Of a DNA stretch of 64,000 bases, positions 1 to 8,699 are shown in pieces. Source of the DNA: DASVCS01 sp036381495. GTDB taxonomy: Bacteria; Gemmatimonadota; Gemmatimonadetes; Longimicrobiales; RSA9. Made by a program: the position numbers and the translations under genes. Numbering within the stretch: the first letter of the stretch is position 1; every line of letters begins with the position of its first letter. The stretch covers positions 1 to 64,000 of the forward strand of contig DASVCS010000081.1 of the NCBI GenBank assembly GCA_036381495.1. The letters are read 5' to 3'. The notes below the pieces were generated by a model. The model had not been told where the DNA came from and did not search any database. It saw only the letters and a program-made list of their open reading frames with translations.

Positions 1-380
1 GCCAGGAACGCGATCGCCGTCGTCGCCTCGAAGAAGGACGGCTCTTCGCGCCGGATCGCGGGCCAGAGCCGGTGCGCGGCGGCCGTGATCGCCTCTTCGG
101 CGAGTGGCCGCCCGTTGACCTGCATGCGTTCGCGGAAGGTACAGAGGTGCGGCGAGGTGTAGAGCGCGACGTTCCGCCCGCTCTCACGCAGCACGGATGC
201 CAGCATCGCGGCGACGGAACCCTTGCCGTTCGTGCCGCCGACGTGCAACGTCCGGTACCGCTGATGCGGATCGCCCACCGTGGCCAGGAGCCGCCGCGTC
301 CGGTCCGTGCCCCACCGGATCCCGCCGGTCAGGCGGGGAAACAGCTCCTGAACGAGCTCGGCGTACGTGGGCAGGCTCAA
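1..380 (-). CDS. folC: Folylpolyglutamate/dihydrofolate synthase, C-terminus beyond the left edge
   Basis: This is the N-terminal part (about 126 residues) of an ATP-dependent Mur-ligase-fold enzyme that adds glutamate to folates in the cytoplasm. The P-loop HVGGTNGKGSV is followed by the typical YTSPHL stretch and a conserved RMQVNG segment. I place the start at a TTG (380-378) that overlaps the accD stop as TTGA, which implies translational coupling; no ATG or GTG fits. The order accD-folC is common in bacteria. The rest of the gene lies to the left of the window. Confidence 0.9.
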   Translation of the reverse strand, partial: MSLPTYAELVQELFPRLTGGIRWGTDRTRRLLATVGDPHQRYRTLHVGGTNGKGSVAAMLASVLRESGRNVALYTSPHLCTFRERMQVNGRPLAEEAITAAAHRLWPAIRREEPSFFEATTAIAFL

Positions 381-1288
381 TCGGCGGCCTGCTCCCCGAC
401 GCCGGTCCGCCCATTCGTCGCACCCGCGGCGGTGCCGGCCGCCGCCGGAAGTCCCAGTAGATGGCGCAGCAGACGGCCGACCGTGGCCTTCAGCTCGCGC
501 CGGTCCACGATCGCGTCCAGCATCCCGTGCTCGAGGAGGAACTCCGAGCGCTGGAATCCGTCCGGCAGCTTCTGCTTGATCGTCTGTTCGATGACCCGCG
601 GACCGGCAAACCCGATCAGCGCCCCCGGCTCCGCCAGGTTCGCATCCCCCAGCATGGCGTACGAGGCGGTCACGCCGCCCGTCGTCGGATCGGTGAGGAT
701 CGAGATGTACGGGACGCCCGCGCGGTGCAGCGCCGAGAGCGCCGCGGATGTCTTCGCCATCTGCATCAGCGAGAGGATCCCCTCCATCATGCGCGCGCCG
801 CCCGATGCGCTCACCACGATCAGCGGCTGCCGCTCCTCCCGTGCACGCCTGCTCAATCGCGCGAGCTTCTCGCCCACCACCGAGCCCATGCTCCCGCCGA
901 TGAAGGCGAAGTCCATGACGCCCAGGCAGACGGGGATCCCGTCGAGCATCCCCTGCCCCGTCCGCACCGCATCGCCACGCCCCGCCTTCCGCTCCGCCGC
1001 CTCCAGCCGTTCCCGGTACGGCTTCAGATCCGTGAACCCCAGCGGATCCCCGCTCCGAAGCGCGGCATCGGATTCCTTGAACGTGTCCTCGTCCAGAAGC
1101 AGCCGGATGTAGTCATCCGCACCAATGCGGAGATGAAAACCGCACGCCGGACAGACGAAGAGGTTCTGCGCCAGCCGCGCGCGATACAGGATCTCACCGC
1201 ACCGAGGACACTTCTCAAAAACATCGGCGGGGAGCTCCCGCCGATCGCCCGCCTTCAGCTTCTGCTTCGGCTTGCGAAACCACGTCAT
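377..1288 (-). CDS. accD: Acetyl-CoA carboxylase carboxyltransferase subunit beta
   Basis: AccD with AccA transfers the carboxyl group from biotin to acetyl-CoA, the first committed step of fatty-acid synthesis. The 303-residue length fits the family. An N-terminal zinc ribbon is visible as C27/C30 and C46/C49 (CPRC and CPAC). The crotonase-like carboxyltransferase core follows, with the SASGGARMMEG and DPTTGGVTASYA stretches. It starts 3 bases after the rodA stop and overlaps folC, so it reads as part of the rod-shape operon. The last 30 residues are low-complexity and Ala/Gly-rich. Confidence 0.97.
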   Translation of the reverse strand: MTWFRKPKQKLKAGDRRELPADVFEKCPRCGEILYRARLAQNLFVCPACGFHLRIGADDYIRLLLDEDTFKESDAALRSGDPLGFTDLKPYRERLEAAERKAGRGDAVRTGQGMLDGIPVCLGVMDFAFIGGSMGSVVGEKLARLSRRAREERQPLIVVSASGGARMMEGILSLMQMAKTSAALSALHRAGVPYISILTDPTTGGVTASYAMLGDANLAEPGALIGFAGPRVIEQTIKQKLPDGFQRSEFLLEHGMLDAIVDRRELKATVGRLLRHLLGLPAAAGTAAGATNGRTGVGEQAAD

Positions 1289-1291
1289 ACC

Positions 1292-2536
1292 CTAGACCCT
1301 CCCTTGCTCCGCCGCGATCCGTTCCACGATCCCCAGCGCCAGGTACGTCGCCAGCAGGAACGAGCCGCCGTAGCTCAGGAATGGAAGCGGAATGCCGGTG
1401 ATGGGCATGACCCCGACCGTCATCCCGATGTTGACCACCACGTGTGCGAACCATGCGCCGAAGATACCGAACACCACGATCCCCGCAAAGGGGTCGCTGA
1501 CCCGCTCGGCCACTCGTGCCAGTCGCCACAGAATCAGACCGAACACCAGAAGCACCGCTACGGTTCCCACGAAGCCGAACTCCTCTCCGATGACACTGAA
1601 GATGAAGTCCGTGTGCTGTTCGGGCAGGAACGCCAACCGCTTCTGCGTGCCCAGCGTGAAACCCTTGCCGAGGAGCCCACCGCTCCCGATCGCCACACGC
1701 GACTGGATGACGTGCCACCCCGCGCCACGCGGGTCGATCGACGGATCCAGGAACACCAGCAACCGCGCCTGCTGGTACGGCGCCAGCGAATTCCACAGCG
1801 GCAACGCAACCGTCCCCGCCGCAAGGTTGGCCGTCACGACCGTCGCGCCCTCCCACAGGTAGACGCGGTACAGGTACAGAAAGACGATCAGCGCGGCCAT
1901 GTACACGCTGAACGCCCACGTCTCGAAGGAGAGGAACAGCCCGAGTGCGGGACTGAACAGCATGAACAGCAGGCCCAGCGGTGCGCCGGCCCAGTACAGC
2001 GTCGCAACCAGGATCGCCGTGAACACCATCGCGGTGCCCAGGTCCGGTTGGAGCATGACCAGCCCCATCGGCACCAGCACCACGGCGAGCGGCGCCCACA
2101 GCGCCCACAGCGAGCGCGGCGGCTCGCGCCAACTCCCCATCACGCGGGCGAGCATCAGGATCGCCGCAGGATTCGCGATCTGCGCCGGCTGAATCATGAC
2201 CGGCCCCAGGTCGATCCAGCTCTTGACCCCCTGCGCGGTGCCGTGTCCCTCGCCGATCACCAGCGTCGCGGCGAGCAGGATCAGAGACAACACGTAGAGC
2301 GGAACCGCCGCCCATTCGAACCACCGCACCTGGACCCGGAGCACGACCAGCATCGCGACGAACGACAGACCCAGCCACACGAGCTGCATCTTCCACAGAT
2401 CGCGCACCAGTGGGTCCGGCACGTCCAACTGGCCGGCCGAGTAGACCATGGCGACGCCGAACAGCGACAGCGCCAGAATCAGGATCACCAGCAGCGGGTC
2501 GCCGAAGGCCGAGCGGAGTCGTTGTGTCAGCGCCAT
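1292..2536 (-). CDS. rodA: Rod-shape-determining peptidoglycan glycosyltransferase RodA (SEDS family)
   Basis: RodA polymerises lipid II glycan strands in the inner membrane and works with PBP2 in the elongasome. The 414-residue protein is a polytopic membrane protein with about ten hydrophobic segments. It carries SEDS signatures, including QPDLGTAMVF and, near the C-terminus, the block ITGIPLPFLSYGGS. I chose the ATG at 2536, giving MALTQRLRSAFGDP, because a longer in-frame reading has no membrane or family character and lies inside mrdA. It overlaps the mrdA end by 10 bases. Confidence 0.96.
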   Translation of the reverse strand: MALTQRLRSAFGDPLLVILILALSLFGVAMVYSAGQLDVPDPLVRDLWKMQLVWLGLSFVAMLVVLRVQVRWFEWAAVPLYVLSLILLAATLVIGEGHGTAQGVKSWIDLGPVMIQPAQIANPAAILMLARVMGSWREPPRSLWALWAPLAVVLVPMGLVMLQPDLGTAMVFTAILVATLYWAGAPLGLLFMLFSPALGLFLSFETWAFSVYMAALIVFLYLYRVYLWEGATVVTANLAAGTVALPLWNSLAPYQQARLLVFLDPSIDPRGAGWHVIQSRVAIGSGGLLGKGFTLGTQKRLAFLPEQHTDFIFSVIGEEFGFVGTVAVLLVFGLILWRLARVAERVSDPFAGIVVFGIFGAWFAHVVVNIGMTVGVMPITGIPLPFLSYGGSFLLATYLALGIVERIAAEQGRV

Positions 2537-4368
2537 TCTGCCCAGGGGACGGGCCTCCCCGCGAGGAGGTGGTCCCGCAACGTCTGGATCGTGTCCACCG
2601 GTATCCCGTGCTTGCGTCGCAAATAGTAGTCCGCTGCCTTGGCGGCGTAGTTCGCGGCGAACCAGCCGTGCCCGCCGAACTCGATGAGGGCGGCCACGAC
2701 GATCTCCGGATCGCCGCCCTTCGGACCGGCCATCCCGACGAACCATGCATGGTCCTCGCCGTGCGGGTTCTCGGCTGTCCCCGTCTTGCCGGCAAGGTCC
2801 CAGTGCTCGAGCGAAGCGACGTGCGCCGTCCCGTCGATGCCGATCACGCGCCGCAGTCCGTCGCGGAGCACGGCGAGGTGTCGCTTCGAGATGCTCAGGC
2901 TCCGGGTCTCCTCATCATCACCAACGTCGGTTGCGGCGATTCGCGGCGGACGCACGAGCCCATCTCCGGCGAGCGCGGCGTAGAGTTGCGCCATCTTGAG
3001 CGGCGTCTGCGCGTTCGGCCCCTGCCCGATCGCCAGGTTCAACACCTCCGCCTCGGTGGGGCGCCAGCCGAACCGCTCGCGGTACCACTCCGGCCCGTCC
3101 GGGAACTGACCCGCCGCCTCGGTCGGCAGATCGATCCCGGTGGGCGCGGAGAAGCCGAACCGGGTGGCCTCGGACAGCAGGCGGTCGAGGCCGATCTGCA
3201 ACCCCAACTGATAGAAGTAGACGTTGCAGGACTTCTGGATCGCACCCGGCAGGTCCAGGAAACCGTGACCGGCGCTCTCCCAGCACCGGAAGTAGCGGTT
3301 CCCGTACTGCATCCCCCCGCGGCACGGGATCGGCATGTAGGCGTCGGCGTCGACCACGCCCAGCTCGAGGCCGATCGCCGCGGTGAACAGCTTGAACGTC
3401 GAGCCGGGTGGGTACAACCCCGTCACCGCCCTGCGGAGCAGCGGCTTGGCTGCATCCTCGTTCAGCGAGCTCCAGAGGTCGGGCGCAACGCCGCCGACGA
3501 ACTCGTTCGGGTCGTATCCCGGGCTCGAGTACAGCGCCAGGACATGCCCGGTCCCCGGCTCGAGCGCCACGATCGCGCCGCGCATCGAGTCGGGGAAGAT
3601 CCGCGCGATCCAACGTTGGAGCTCGAGATCGAGGTACAGGTGGAGGTCACGCCCGGGGACCGGGGCGACGCGGCGCTCCCGCAAGCCCAACGGTCCAACG
3701 ATGCGGCCGTACGCATCGACCTCCACGTAGCGCACACCCGGCCGGCCACCGAGGATCGCCTCGTACTCCCGCTCGAGGCCCGCCTTCCCCACGAGTTGAC
3801 CCGGTTCGTACGCCTCGAACGCCGGATCTTCGAGCTCCGCCTGGCTGATCTCGCCGACGTAGCCCACGAGGTGCGCCACGGCGTCGCCGGCGGGGTAGCG
3901 CCGCTTCGGCCGCATGTCGATATAGAGCCCGGGCAGCAGCGCGCGCCGCTCCTCGAGCGCCGACACCTCCTCGAACGTCAGGTCGTTCGCCACCAGCAGG
4001 AGCCGGCCCGGCGCAGCCCGGGACTTCTGCATCAACTCATCGATCCGGTCCGGGCCCAGACCCAGCAGCGGCGCCAGCCGGTCCAGGACCGATCGCAGCG
4101 AATCCCGCGGACCCGGCAGGAGCGAGAGTGCATACCCCGGCACGTTGTCCGCCACGATCTCACCGTTGCGGTCGAAGATCGTCCCCCGCGGCGCCGGGAT
4201 CGGCAGCGGACGCAGCCGGTTCGCCTCCGAACGCAGCGCGTACGCCGTGTTCTTCAGGACCTGCGTCTGGAAGAATACGAAGCCCAGCCCCCCCAGACCG
4301 AGCATCAGCACGGCGGCAGCGCCTCGCGCGCGGCGCCGCCGCGCGTGCAAGTGAAAGGCGTCCATCAT
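2527..4368 (-). CDS. mrdA: Penicillin-binding protein 2 (peptidoglycan transpeptidase)
   Basis: This class B PBP crosslinks lateral-wall peptidoglycan with RodA. In the 613-residue product the order is a short basic cytoplasmic tail, one membrane anchor (about residues 17-36), a pedestal beginning near RGTIFDRNG, and a transpeptidase domain. All three active-site motifs are present: SxxK at S323/K326 (PGSTFK), SCN at 380-382 and KTGT from K528. Two adjacent ATG codons (4368 and 4365) are possible starts; longer readings lack family similarity. It follows mreD after 61 bases and overlaps rodA. Confidence 0.97.
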   Translation of the reverse strand: MMDAFHLHARRRRARGAAAVLMLGLGGLGFVFFQTQVLKNTAYALRSEANRLRPLPIPAPRGTIFDRNGEIVADNVPGYALSLLPGPRDSLRSVLDRLAPLLGLGPDRIDELMQKSRAAPGRLLLVANDLTFEEVSALEERRALLPGLYIDMRPKRRYPAGDAVAHLVGYVGEISQAELEDPAFEAYEPGQLVGKAGLEREYEAILGGRPGVRYVEVDAYGRIVGPLGLRERRVAPVPGRDLHLYLDLELQRWIARIFPDSMRGAIVALEPGTGHVLALYSSPGYDPNEFVGGVAPDLWSSLNEDAAKPLLRRAVTGLYPPGSTFKLFTAAIGLELGVVDADAYMPIPCRGGMQYGNRYFRCWESAGHGFLDLPGAIQKSCNVYFYQLGLQIGLDRLLSEATRFGFSAPTGIDLPTEAAGQFPDGPEWYRERFGWRPTEAEVLNLAIGQGPNAQTPLKMAQLYAALAGDGLVRPPRIAATDVGDDEETRSLSISKRHLAVLRDGLRRVIGIDGTAHVASLEHWDLAGKTGTAENPHGEDHAWFVGMAGPKGGDPEIVVAALIEFGGHGWFAANYAAKAADYYLRRKHGIPVDTIQTLRDHLLAGRPVPWAEWR

Positions 4369-4429
4369 CTTCCGTACGGATCCATGCAACGCGTTCGCAC
4401 TGCGCCCGGGCGCTGCGACGCTCCACGCC

Positions 4430-4915
4430 TCATCGCGCGCCGACCACGATGCGATACAGCACCAGTGCCACGACGCCGGCGGCCGCCGCGTACAGCGACG
4501 CGAGCGGCGCCTGCACGAACAAACGGACCACCATGTCACCGGCCATCGTGCTGCCCGCGATCAGGTCGTAGACCACATCGTGAAACCACTTTCCCGCAAA
4601 GAGATAGATCCCGATGAAGAGCAGACTGTCGCCGACGAAGAAGTCTCGCGACCGGGCACCGAGGTACCCCACCAGCGTCAGGGAGACCACGTCCGCGCCG
4701 AACGAGCTCAGCGAGAGCGAATCGCGCAGCAGCCCGAAGGCGAACCCGAGTGCTGCGGCCGCCGACCCACGCAGCCGACGAGCGCCGAGCAGCACCGCGA
4801 CCGTCAGCAGGTCCGGCGCCGCCACTCCCACGCCCAGCCCCAGGTGGACCAGGAAGTGGAGGATGGCGAGGAGGGCGATGAACGTCCAGAACGGCCAGGA
4901 GCGGCCGTCGGTCAT
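4430..4915 (-). CDS. mreD: Rod-shape-determining membrane protein MreD
   Basis: MreD is a small integral membrane protein of the elongasome that binds MreC. The 161-residue product has about five hydrophobic helices and a characteristic GLLRDSLSLSSFGADVVSLT region. The ATG at 4915 overlaps the mreC stop (ATGA), which fixes the start; a longer reading would lie inside mreC and is not membrane-like. The sequence is weakly conserved, as usual for this family, so position between mreC and mrdA carries much of the assignment. Confidence 0.92.
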   Translation of the reverse strand: MTDGRSWPFWTFIALLAILHFLVHLGLGVGVAAPDLLTVAVLLGARRLRGSAAAALGFAFGLLRDSLSLSSFGADVVSLTLVGYLGARSRDFFVGDSLLFIGIYLFAGKWFHDVVYDLIAGSTMAGDMVVRLFVQAPLASLYAAAAGVVALVLYRIVVGAR

Positions 4916-5823
4916 GGCGTCTCTCGGGAGGTGGGCCGCGCCGTGTCTGCCGCGGAATCCATCGTGTCCGGCGGCGCCGCGACGTGCCAGAGTTGCGACA
5001 AATCCCCTTTCCCCCCCGAATCCTTGCGGACCCCGACCAGCACGTGCAGCACCGCTTCCGGCCGCACGGCGGGGCGGACCAGATAGCTCTTCCGCCATCC
5101 CGTATCCGCCTCCTCGATCCCCACGACGACGCCCAGCGGGATTCCCCGCGGGTACATCCCGCCCCGCCCCGACGTGACCACCCGCGTCCCCGACGCGATG
5201 TCGCTGTGGAACGGCGCGCCCGTGAGCGCCATCAGGTCCGCCTCACGGAATGCGCCGCGTCGCGGCTCGAGCAGGCCGTACGCGGTGCCATCCAGCGTCA
5301 TCGCGCTGGCCCGGAAATCCGGATGCGACCAGTCGATCGCCTGCGCCATGTGCTCATCCACCTCGACCACCATGCCGAGCAGACCCCCCGCCGCCAGCAC
5401 CGGACTGCCCACCCGCACCCCATCCGCCGCGCCGATGTCGAGCATGAAACTGCTCTCGGCTCCGGGCACTCCCAGCCGAAGCACCTGCGCCGCCTTGAAG
5501 CTCGGCTCGGCGCGCGCGCGCAGTCCGAGCAGCGCCCGCAACCGTTCGTTCTCTTCGGCCAGCGCCGCTTGCGCCGCCGCAACCGCCGCCAGCGAGTCCC
5601 GTTGCGCCCTCAGCTCCGCCACATCCACCGCCAGGACCCGCCGCTGCGCGATCTCCGCCTGCAATGCCAGGAACGGCCGCAACGCGGTCCCCCGCACCGC
5701 CTGGCGTACCGGCGCCTGGTAGGCGCCGGGAAGGAAGAAGACGAACAGGGCCGCGATCACGAGCACGGCTGCCAGCGCGGCATCGCGTCGCCTCGCCCTG
5801 CGCGTCCCCTCGAAATAATCCAC
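4912..5823 (-). CDS. mreC: Rod-shape-determining protein MreC
   Basis: MreC is a bitopic periplasmic scaffold linking MreB filaments to the peptidoglycan synthases. The 303-residue product starts at a GTG 2 bases after the mreB stop. It has one membrane helix near residues 14-31, then a coiled-coil (roughly 55-95) rich in Ala, Glu and Arg, then the double beta-barrel domain with the VVTSGRGGMYPRGIPLGVV signature. The C-terminal 35 residues are polar and look disordered. Confidence 0.95.
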   Translation of the reverse strand: MDYFEGTRRARRRDAALAAVLVIAALFVFFLPGAYQAPVRQAVRGTALRPFLALQAEIAQRRVLAVDVAELRAQRDSLAAVAAAQAALAEENERLRALLGLRARAEPSFKAAQVLRLGVPGAESSFMLDIGAADGVRVGSPVLAAGGLLGMVVEVDEHMAQAIDWSHPDFRASAMTLDGTAYGLLEPRRGAFREADLMALTGAPFHSDIASGTRVVTSGRGGMYPRGIPLGVVVGIEEADTGWRKSYLVRPAVRPEAVLHVLVGVRKDSGGKGDLSQLWHVAAPPDTMDSAADTARPTSRETP

Positions 5824-5825
5824 TG

Positions 5826-6866
5826 CTACTGCGTCAACACGCTACGGAACCGCGCCAGATCGTCGAGGATGCGCCCTGCGCCCCGGACCACGCACGTCAA
5901 CGGCTCCTCGTCCACGTGGATCGGCAGGTTCGTCTCGTGCGTCAGGAGCTGGTCCAGCCCCCGGATCAACGCACCACCGCCCGTCATCACGATCCCCCGG
6001 TCCACGATGTCCGATGCCAGCTCCGGCGGCGTGATCTCGAGCGCCCGCCGAACCGCATCCACGATCTGTTGCACCGGCTCCTGGATGCACTCGCGGATCT
6101 CCTGCGAATGGACCCGCACCGTCTTCGGGATCCCGCTCACGAGGTCGCGCCCCTTGACCTCCATCTCCCGCTCCTCGCCGCTCGTGAACGCCGAGCCGAT
6201 CTGGATCTTGATCGCCTCCGCCGTCGGCTCGCCGATCAGGAGGTTGTAGTTCTTGCGGAGGAACGTCACGATCGCGCTGTCGATCTCATCGCCACCCACG
6301 CGGATCGACGTGTCCGAGACGATCCCGCTCAACGCGATCACTGCAATTTCCGTGGTCCCGCCCCCGATGTCGATCACCATGTTGCCGGTCGGCGTGTCCA
6401 CCGGAAGGCCCACGCCAATGGCGGCGGCCATCGGCTCCGCCACCATGTAGACCTCCTTCGCGCCCGCGGCCGCCGCACTCGATCGGACCGCGCGTCGCTC
6501 GAGTTCCGTGATCCCCGACGGTACACCCACGACCACGCGCGGTTTGATGCGGAAGATCCGCTTGGATGTCACGGTACGCAAGAAATGGCGCAGCATGATC
6601 TCGGTGATGTCGACATCCGCGATCACGCCATCCTTCAAGGGTCGGACCGCCATGATCCCTTCCGGCGTCCGGCCCAGCATCCGTTTCGCTTCGAGGCCGA
6701 TCCCCTTGATCCGGCTCGAGCCCCGCTCGACCGCGACCACCGACGGCTCGTTCAAAACAATGCCCTCGCCCTTCACGTAGACGAGGGTATTCGCCGTCCC
6801 AAGGTCCACGGCGATGTCGTTGACGGGGATCAGCCGCCCCGAGTTGAACCAGCTTCGCAGCGCCAT
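5826..6866 (-). CDS. mreB: Rod-shape-determining actin-like ATPase MreB
   Basis: MreB polymerises on the inner face of the membrane and directs lateral wall synthesis. The 346-residue length is standard. Actin-fold nucleotide motifs are visible: phosphate-1 DLGTANT, phosphate-2 DIGGGTTEIAV, and the adenosine motif MTGGGALIRG. It is the first gene of the mreBCD-mrdA-rodA-accD-folC run, and a good promoter lies about 95 bases upstream. Confidence 0.98.
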   Translation of the reverse strand: MALRSWFNSGRLIPVNDIAVDLGTANTLVYVKGEGIVLNEPSVVAVERGSSRIKGIGLEAKRMLGRTPEGIMAVRPLKDGVIADVDITEIMLRHFLRTVTSKRIFRIKPRVVVGVPSGITELERRAVRSSAAAAGAKEVYMVAEPMAAAIGVGLPVDTPTGNMVIDIGGGTTEIAVIALSGIVSDTSIRVGGDEIDSAIVTFLRKNYNLLIGEPTAEAIKIQIGSAFTSGEEREMEVKGRDLVSGIPKTVRVHSQEIRECIQEPVQQIVDAVRRALEITPPELASDIVDRGIVMTGGGALIRGLDQLLTHETNLPIHVDEEPLTCVVRGAGRILDDLARFRSVLTQ

Positions 6867-6965
6867 AACTCACCACGACCCCGCCCTCGGGGCCAGCCAG
6901 GGGGAAAGTCGGCGGCGCCCCCGCTCGGGCGGCAGGACGCGCTCGCGCACTTCGGGAGAGAAGTC

Positions 6966-6994
6966 AAGTTAACTGCAGCCGTTTCATGGTGCAA
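6966..6994 (-). promoter_or_regulatory. Sigma-70-type promoter of the mreB operon
   Basis: On the minus strand, TTGCAC (6994-6989) and TAACTT (6971-6966) are separated by exactly 17 bases. This predicts transcription from near 6959 into mreB, whose start codon is at 6866. The rest of the 180-base spacer between dut and mreB shows only GC-rich sequence. Confidence 0.6.
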
Positions 6995-7046
6995 GAGAAC
7001 GAGTTCCGCCAGATCCGCGGCGCGGCGCGCTCCGCGGCCGCCGGCG

Positions 7047-7499
7047 CTACATTGCGCCCGTACTGCCGAAGCCGCCCGCTCCGCGTTCCGTATCCGGGAG
7101 CGTATCCGTGGGTTCCCACACGATCCTCGGGACCGGAACCACCAGGAGCTGCGCGATGCGCTCGCCGTGCCCCACCTCCTGCGCATCTCGATCGAAGTTG
7201 ATGAGCGGAATCCGGATCTCGCCCCGATAGTCGCTGTCGATCGTACACGGCGCGTTCGGGATGCCGATGCCCCGACGCCACGCCAGCCCGGAGCGCGGGC
7301 GGATCTGCGCTTCCGTCCCCGCTGGGAGCGCCAGCGCGAGTCCCGTCGGAACCAGGACGCGTCCGAGCGGCGGCACGACCACCGATGGGCCGGCGTTGCG
7401 CAAATCCACGGCCGCGGACCCGGGCGTGGCGTACTCCGGAAGCGGCCAGCCGGCCGGGTAGTTCTCCAGGCGTCGGATCGGCACACGGATGTCGCTCAT
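7047..7499 (-). CDS. dut: dUTP diphosphatase (trimeric dUTPase)
   Basis: The enzyme hydrolyses dUTP to dUMP and pyrophosphate, keeping uracil out of DNA and supplying dTMP synthesis. In 150 residues the family motifs appear in order: ATPGSAAVDL, the PRSGLAWRRGIGI block, the catalytic-loop stretch NAPCTIDSDYRGEI, and a glycine-rich C-terminal GAGGFGSTG arm. The motif 2 region has AWRRGI where AxKxGI is usual. It sits 73 bases after ald on the same strand. Confidence 0.95.
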   Translation of the reverse strand: MSDIRVPIRRLENYPAGWPLPEYATPGSAAVDLRNAGPSVVVPPLGRVLVPTGLALALPAGTEAQIRPRSGLAWRRGIGIPNAPCTIDSDYRGEIRIPLINFDRDAQEVGHGERIAQLLVVPVPRIVWEPTDTLPDTERGAGGFGSTGAM

Positions 7500-7572
7500 C
7501 GCTTCAGATCACGGGAACGGCAACGGGGCGGCAGCACGGCACTCCGCCAGCATCGACCGGAACGCTGTGGCG

Positions 7573-8685
7573 TCAGAGTACATCCTCGACCGGCGTATAC
7601 GGCAGGTCGAAGGCGTCGGCCACGCCGGGATACGTGACCTTGCCGCCGACCACGTTCACCCCCAGCGCCAGCGCTCGATCCTCGCGGCACGCCTTCCGCC
7701 AACCCTTGTTCGCCAGCGTCAGCGCGTACGGGAACGTCGCGTTCGTCAGCGCCAGCGTGGAGGTCCGCGGGACGGACCCCGGCATGTTCGCCACGCCGTA
7801 GTGGATCACGCCGTCCACCACGTAGATCGGATCTTCGTGCGTGGTCGGATGGATCGTCTCCACACACCCGCCCTGGTCCACCGCCACATCTACAATTACG
7901 GCTCCATCCTTCATCCGCTTGAGATCCGCGCGCCGGACCAGCGTCGGCGCCTTCGCGCCCGGGAGCAGCACCGCGCCGACCACCAGGTCCGCCTTCTCGA
8001 GTTGTTCGAGGATGTTGTGCCGGTTCGAGTACAGCAGCACCACGTTCGACGGCATCACCTCGGCCAGGTACCGCAACCGGTTCAACGAGATGTCCAGGAG
8101 CACCACGCGGGCACCCAACCCCGCCGCCATCCGCGCCGCATTCGAACCGACCACGCCGCCGCCCAGGATCACGACCGTGGCCGGCTCGACGCCCGGCACT
8201 CCCGCCAGCAGGATTCCGCGCCCGCCGAAGTACCGCTCGAGGTACTTGGCCCCCTCCTGCACCGACAGACGCCCTGCGACTTCGCTCATCGGCGTCAACA
8301 ACGGAAGCTCTCCCGTCGGAAGCTGCACCGTCTCGTACGCCACCGCCACCGCGCCCGACTCCATGACCGCACGCGTCAGCGGCTCCGATGCCGCGAAGTG
8401 GAAATAGGTGAACACCAACTGGCCGTCCCGCATCCGCGGCCATTCAGAGGCAATCGGCTCCTTCACCTTCAGGATCATCTCGGCGCGGCTCCACACGTCA
8501 TCCGCCGCGTCGATCAGCTCCGCACCCGCGGCGCTGTACGCCTCGTCATCGAACCCGCTCCCCACCCCCGCACCTCGCTCGATGAGCACCGCGTGCCCCG
8601 CCTGGACCAGCGCCTCAGCCCCCGCCGGAACCAACGCCACACGGCTCTCGTTGGCCTTGATCTCCTTCGGAACTCCGATAATCAT
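7573..8685 (-). CDS. ald: Alanine dehydrogenase
   Basis: The enzyme oxidises L-alanine to pyruvate and ammonia with NAD, or the reverse, in the cytoplasm. The 370-residue length matches the family. Visible features are the N-terminal IGVPKEIKANESRVALVPA block, the active-site HFAASEPLT segment, and a Rossmann fold with VILGGGVVGSNAARMAAGLGA. The substrate region DVAVDQGGCVET is intact. It starts 14 bases after the M16 peptidase gene, so probably the same transcript. Confidence 0.96.
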   Translation of the reverse strand: MIIGVPKEIKANESRVALVPAGAEALVQAGHAVLIERGAGVGSGFDDEAYSAAGAELIDAADDVWSRAEMILKVKEPIASEWPRMRDGQLVFTYFHFAASEPLTRAVMESGAVAVAYETVQLPTGELPLLTPMSEVAGRLSVQEGAKYLERYFGGRGILLAGVPGVEPATVVILGGGVVGSNAARMAAGLGARVVLLDISLNRLRYLAEVMPSNVVLLYSNRHNILEQLEKADLVVGAVLLPGAKAPTLVRRADLKRMKDGAVIVDVAVDQGGCVETIHPTTHEDPIYVVDGVIHYGVANMPGSVPRTSTLALTNATFPYALTLANKGWRKACREDRALALGVNVVGGKVTYPGVADAFDLPYTPVEDVL

Positions 8686-8699
8686 CTTGATCGTCGATC

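Noticed and set aside
461..2626. A 721-codon plus-strand open frame opposite accD and rodA
   Set aside because: It is antisense to two certain genes, is Arg/His/Gln-rich without family character, and arises from codon bias of GC-rich DNA. The same applies to 2410-4617, 14897-17872, 17845-20349, 35707-38373 and 48310-50259 on the plus strand.
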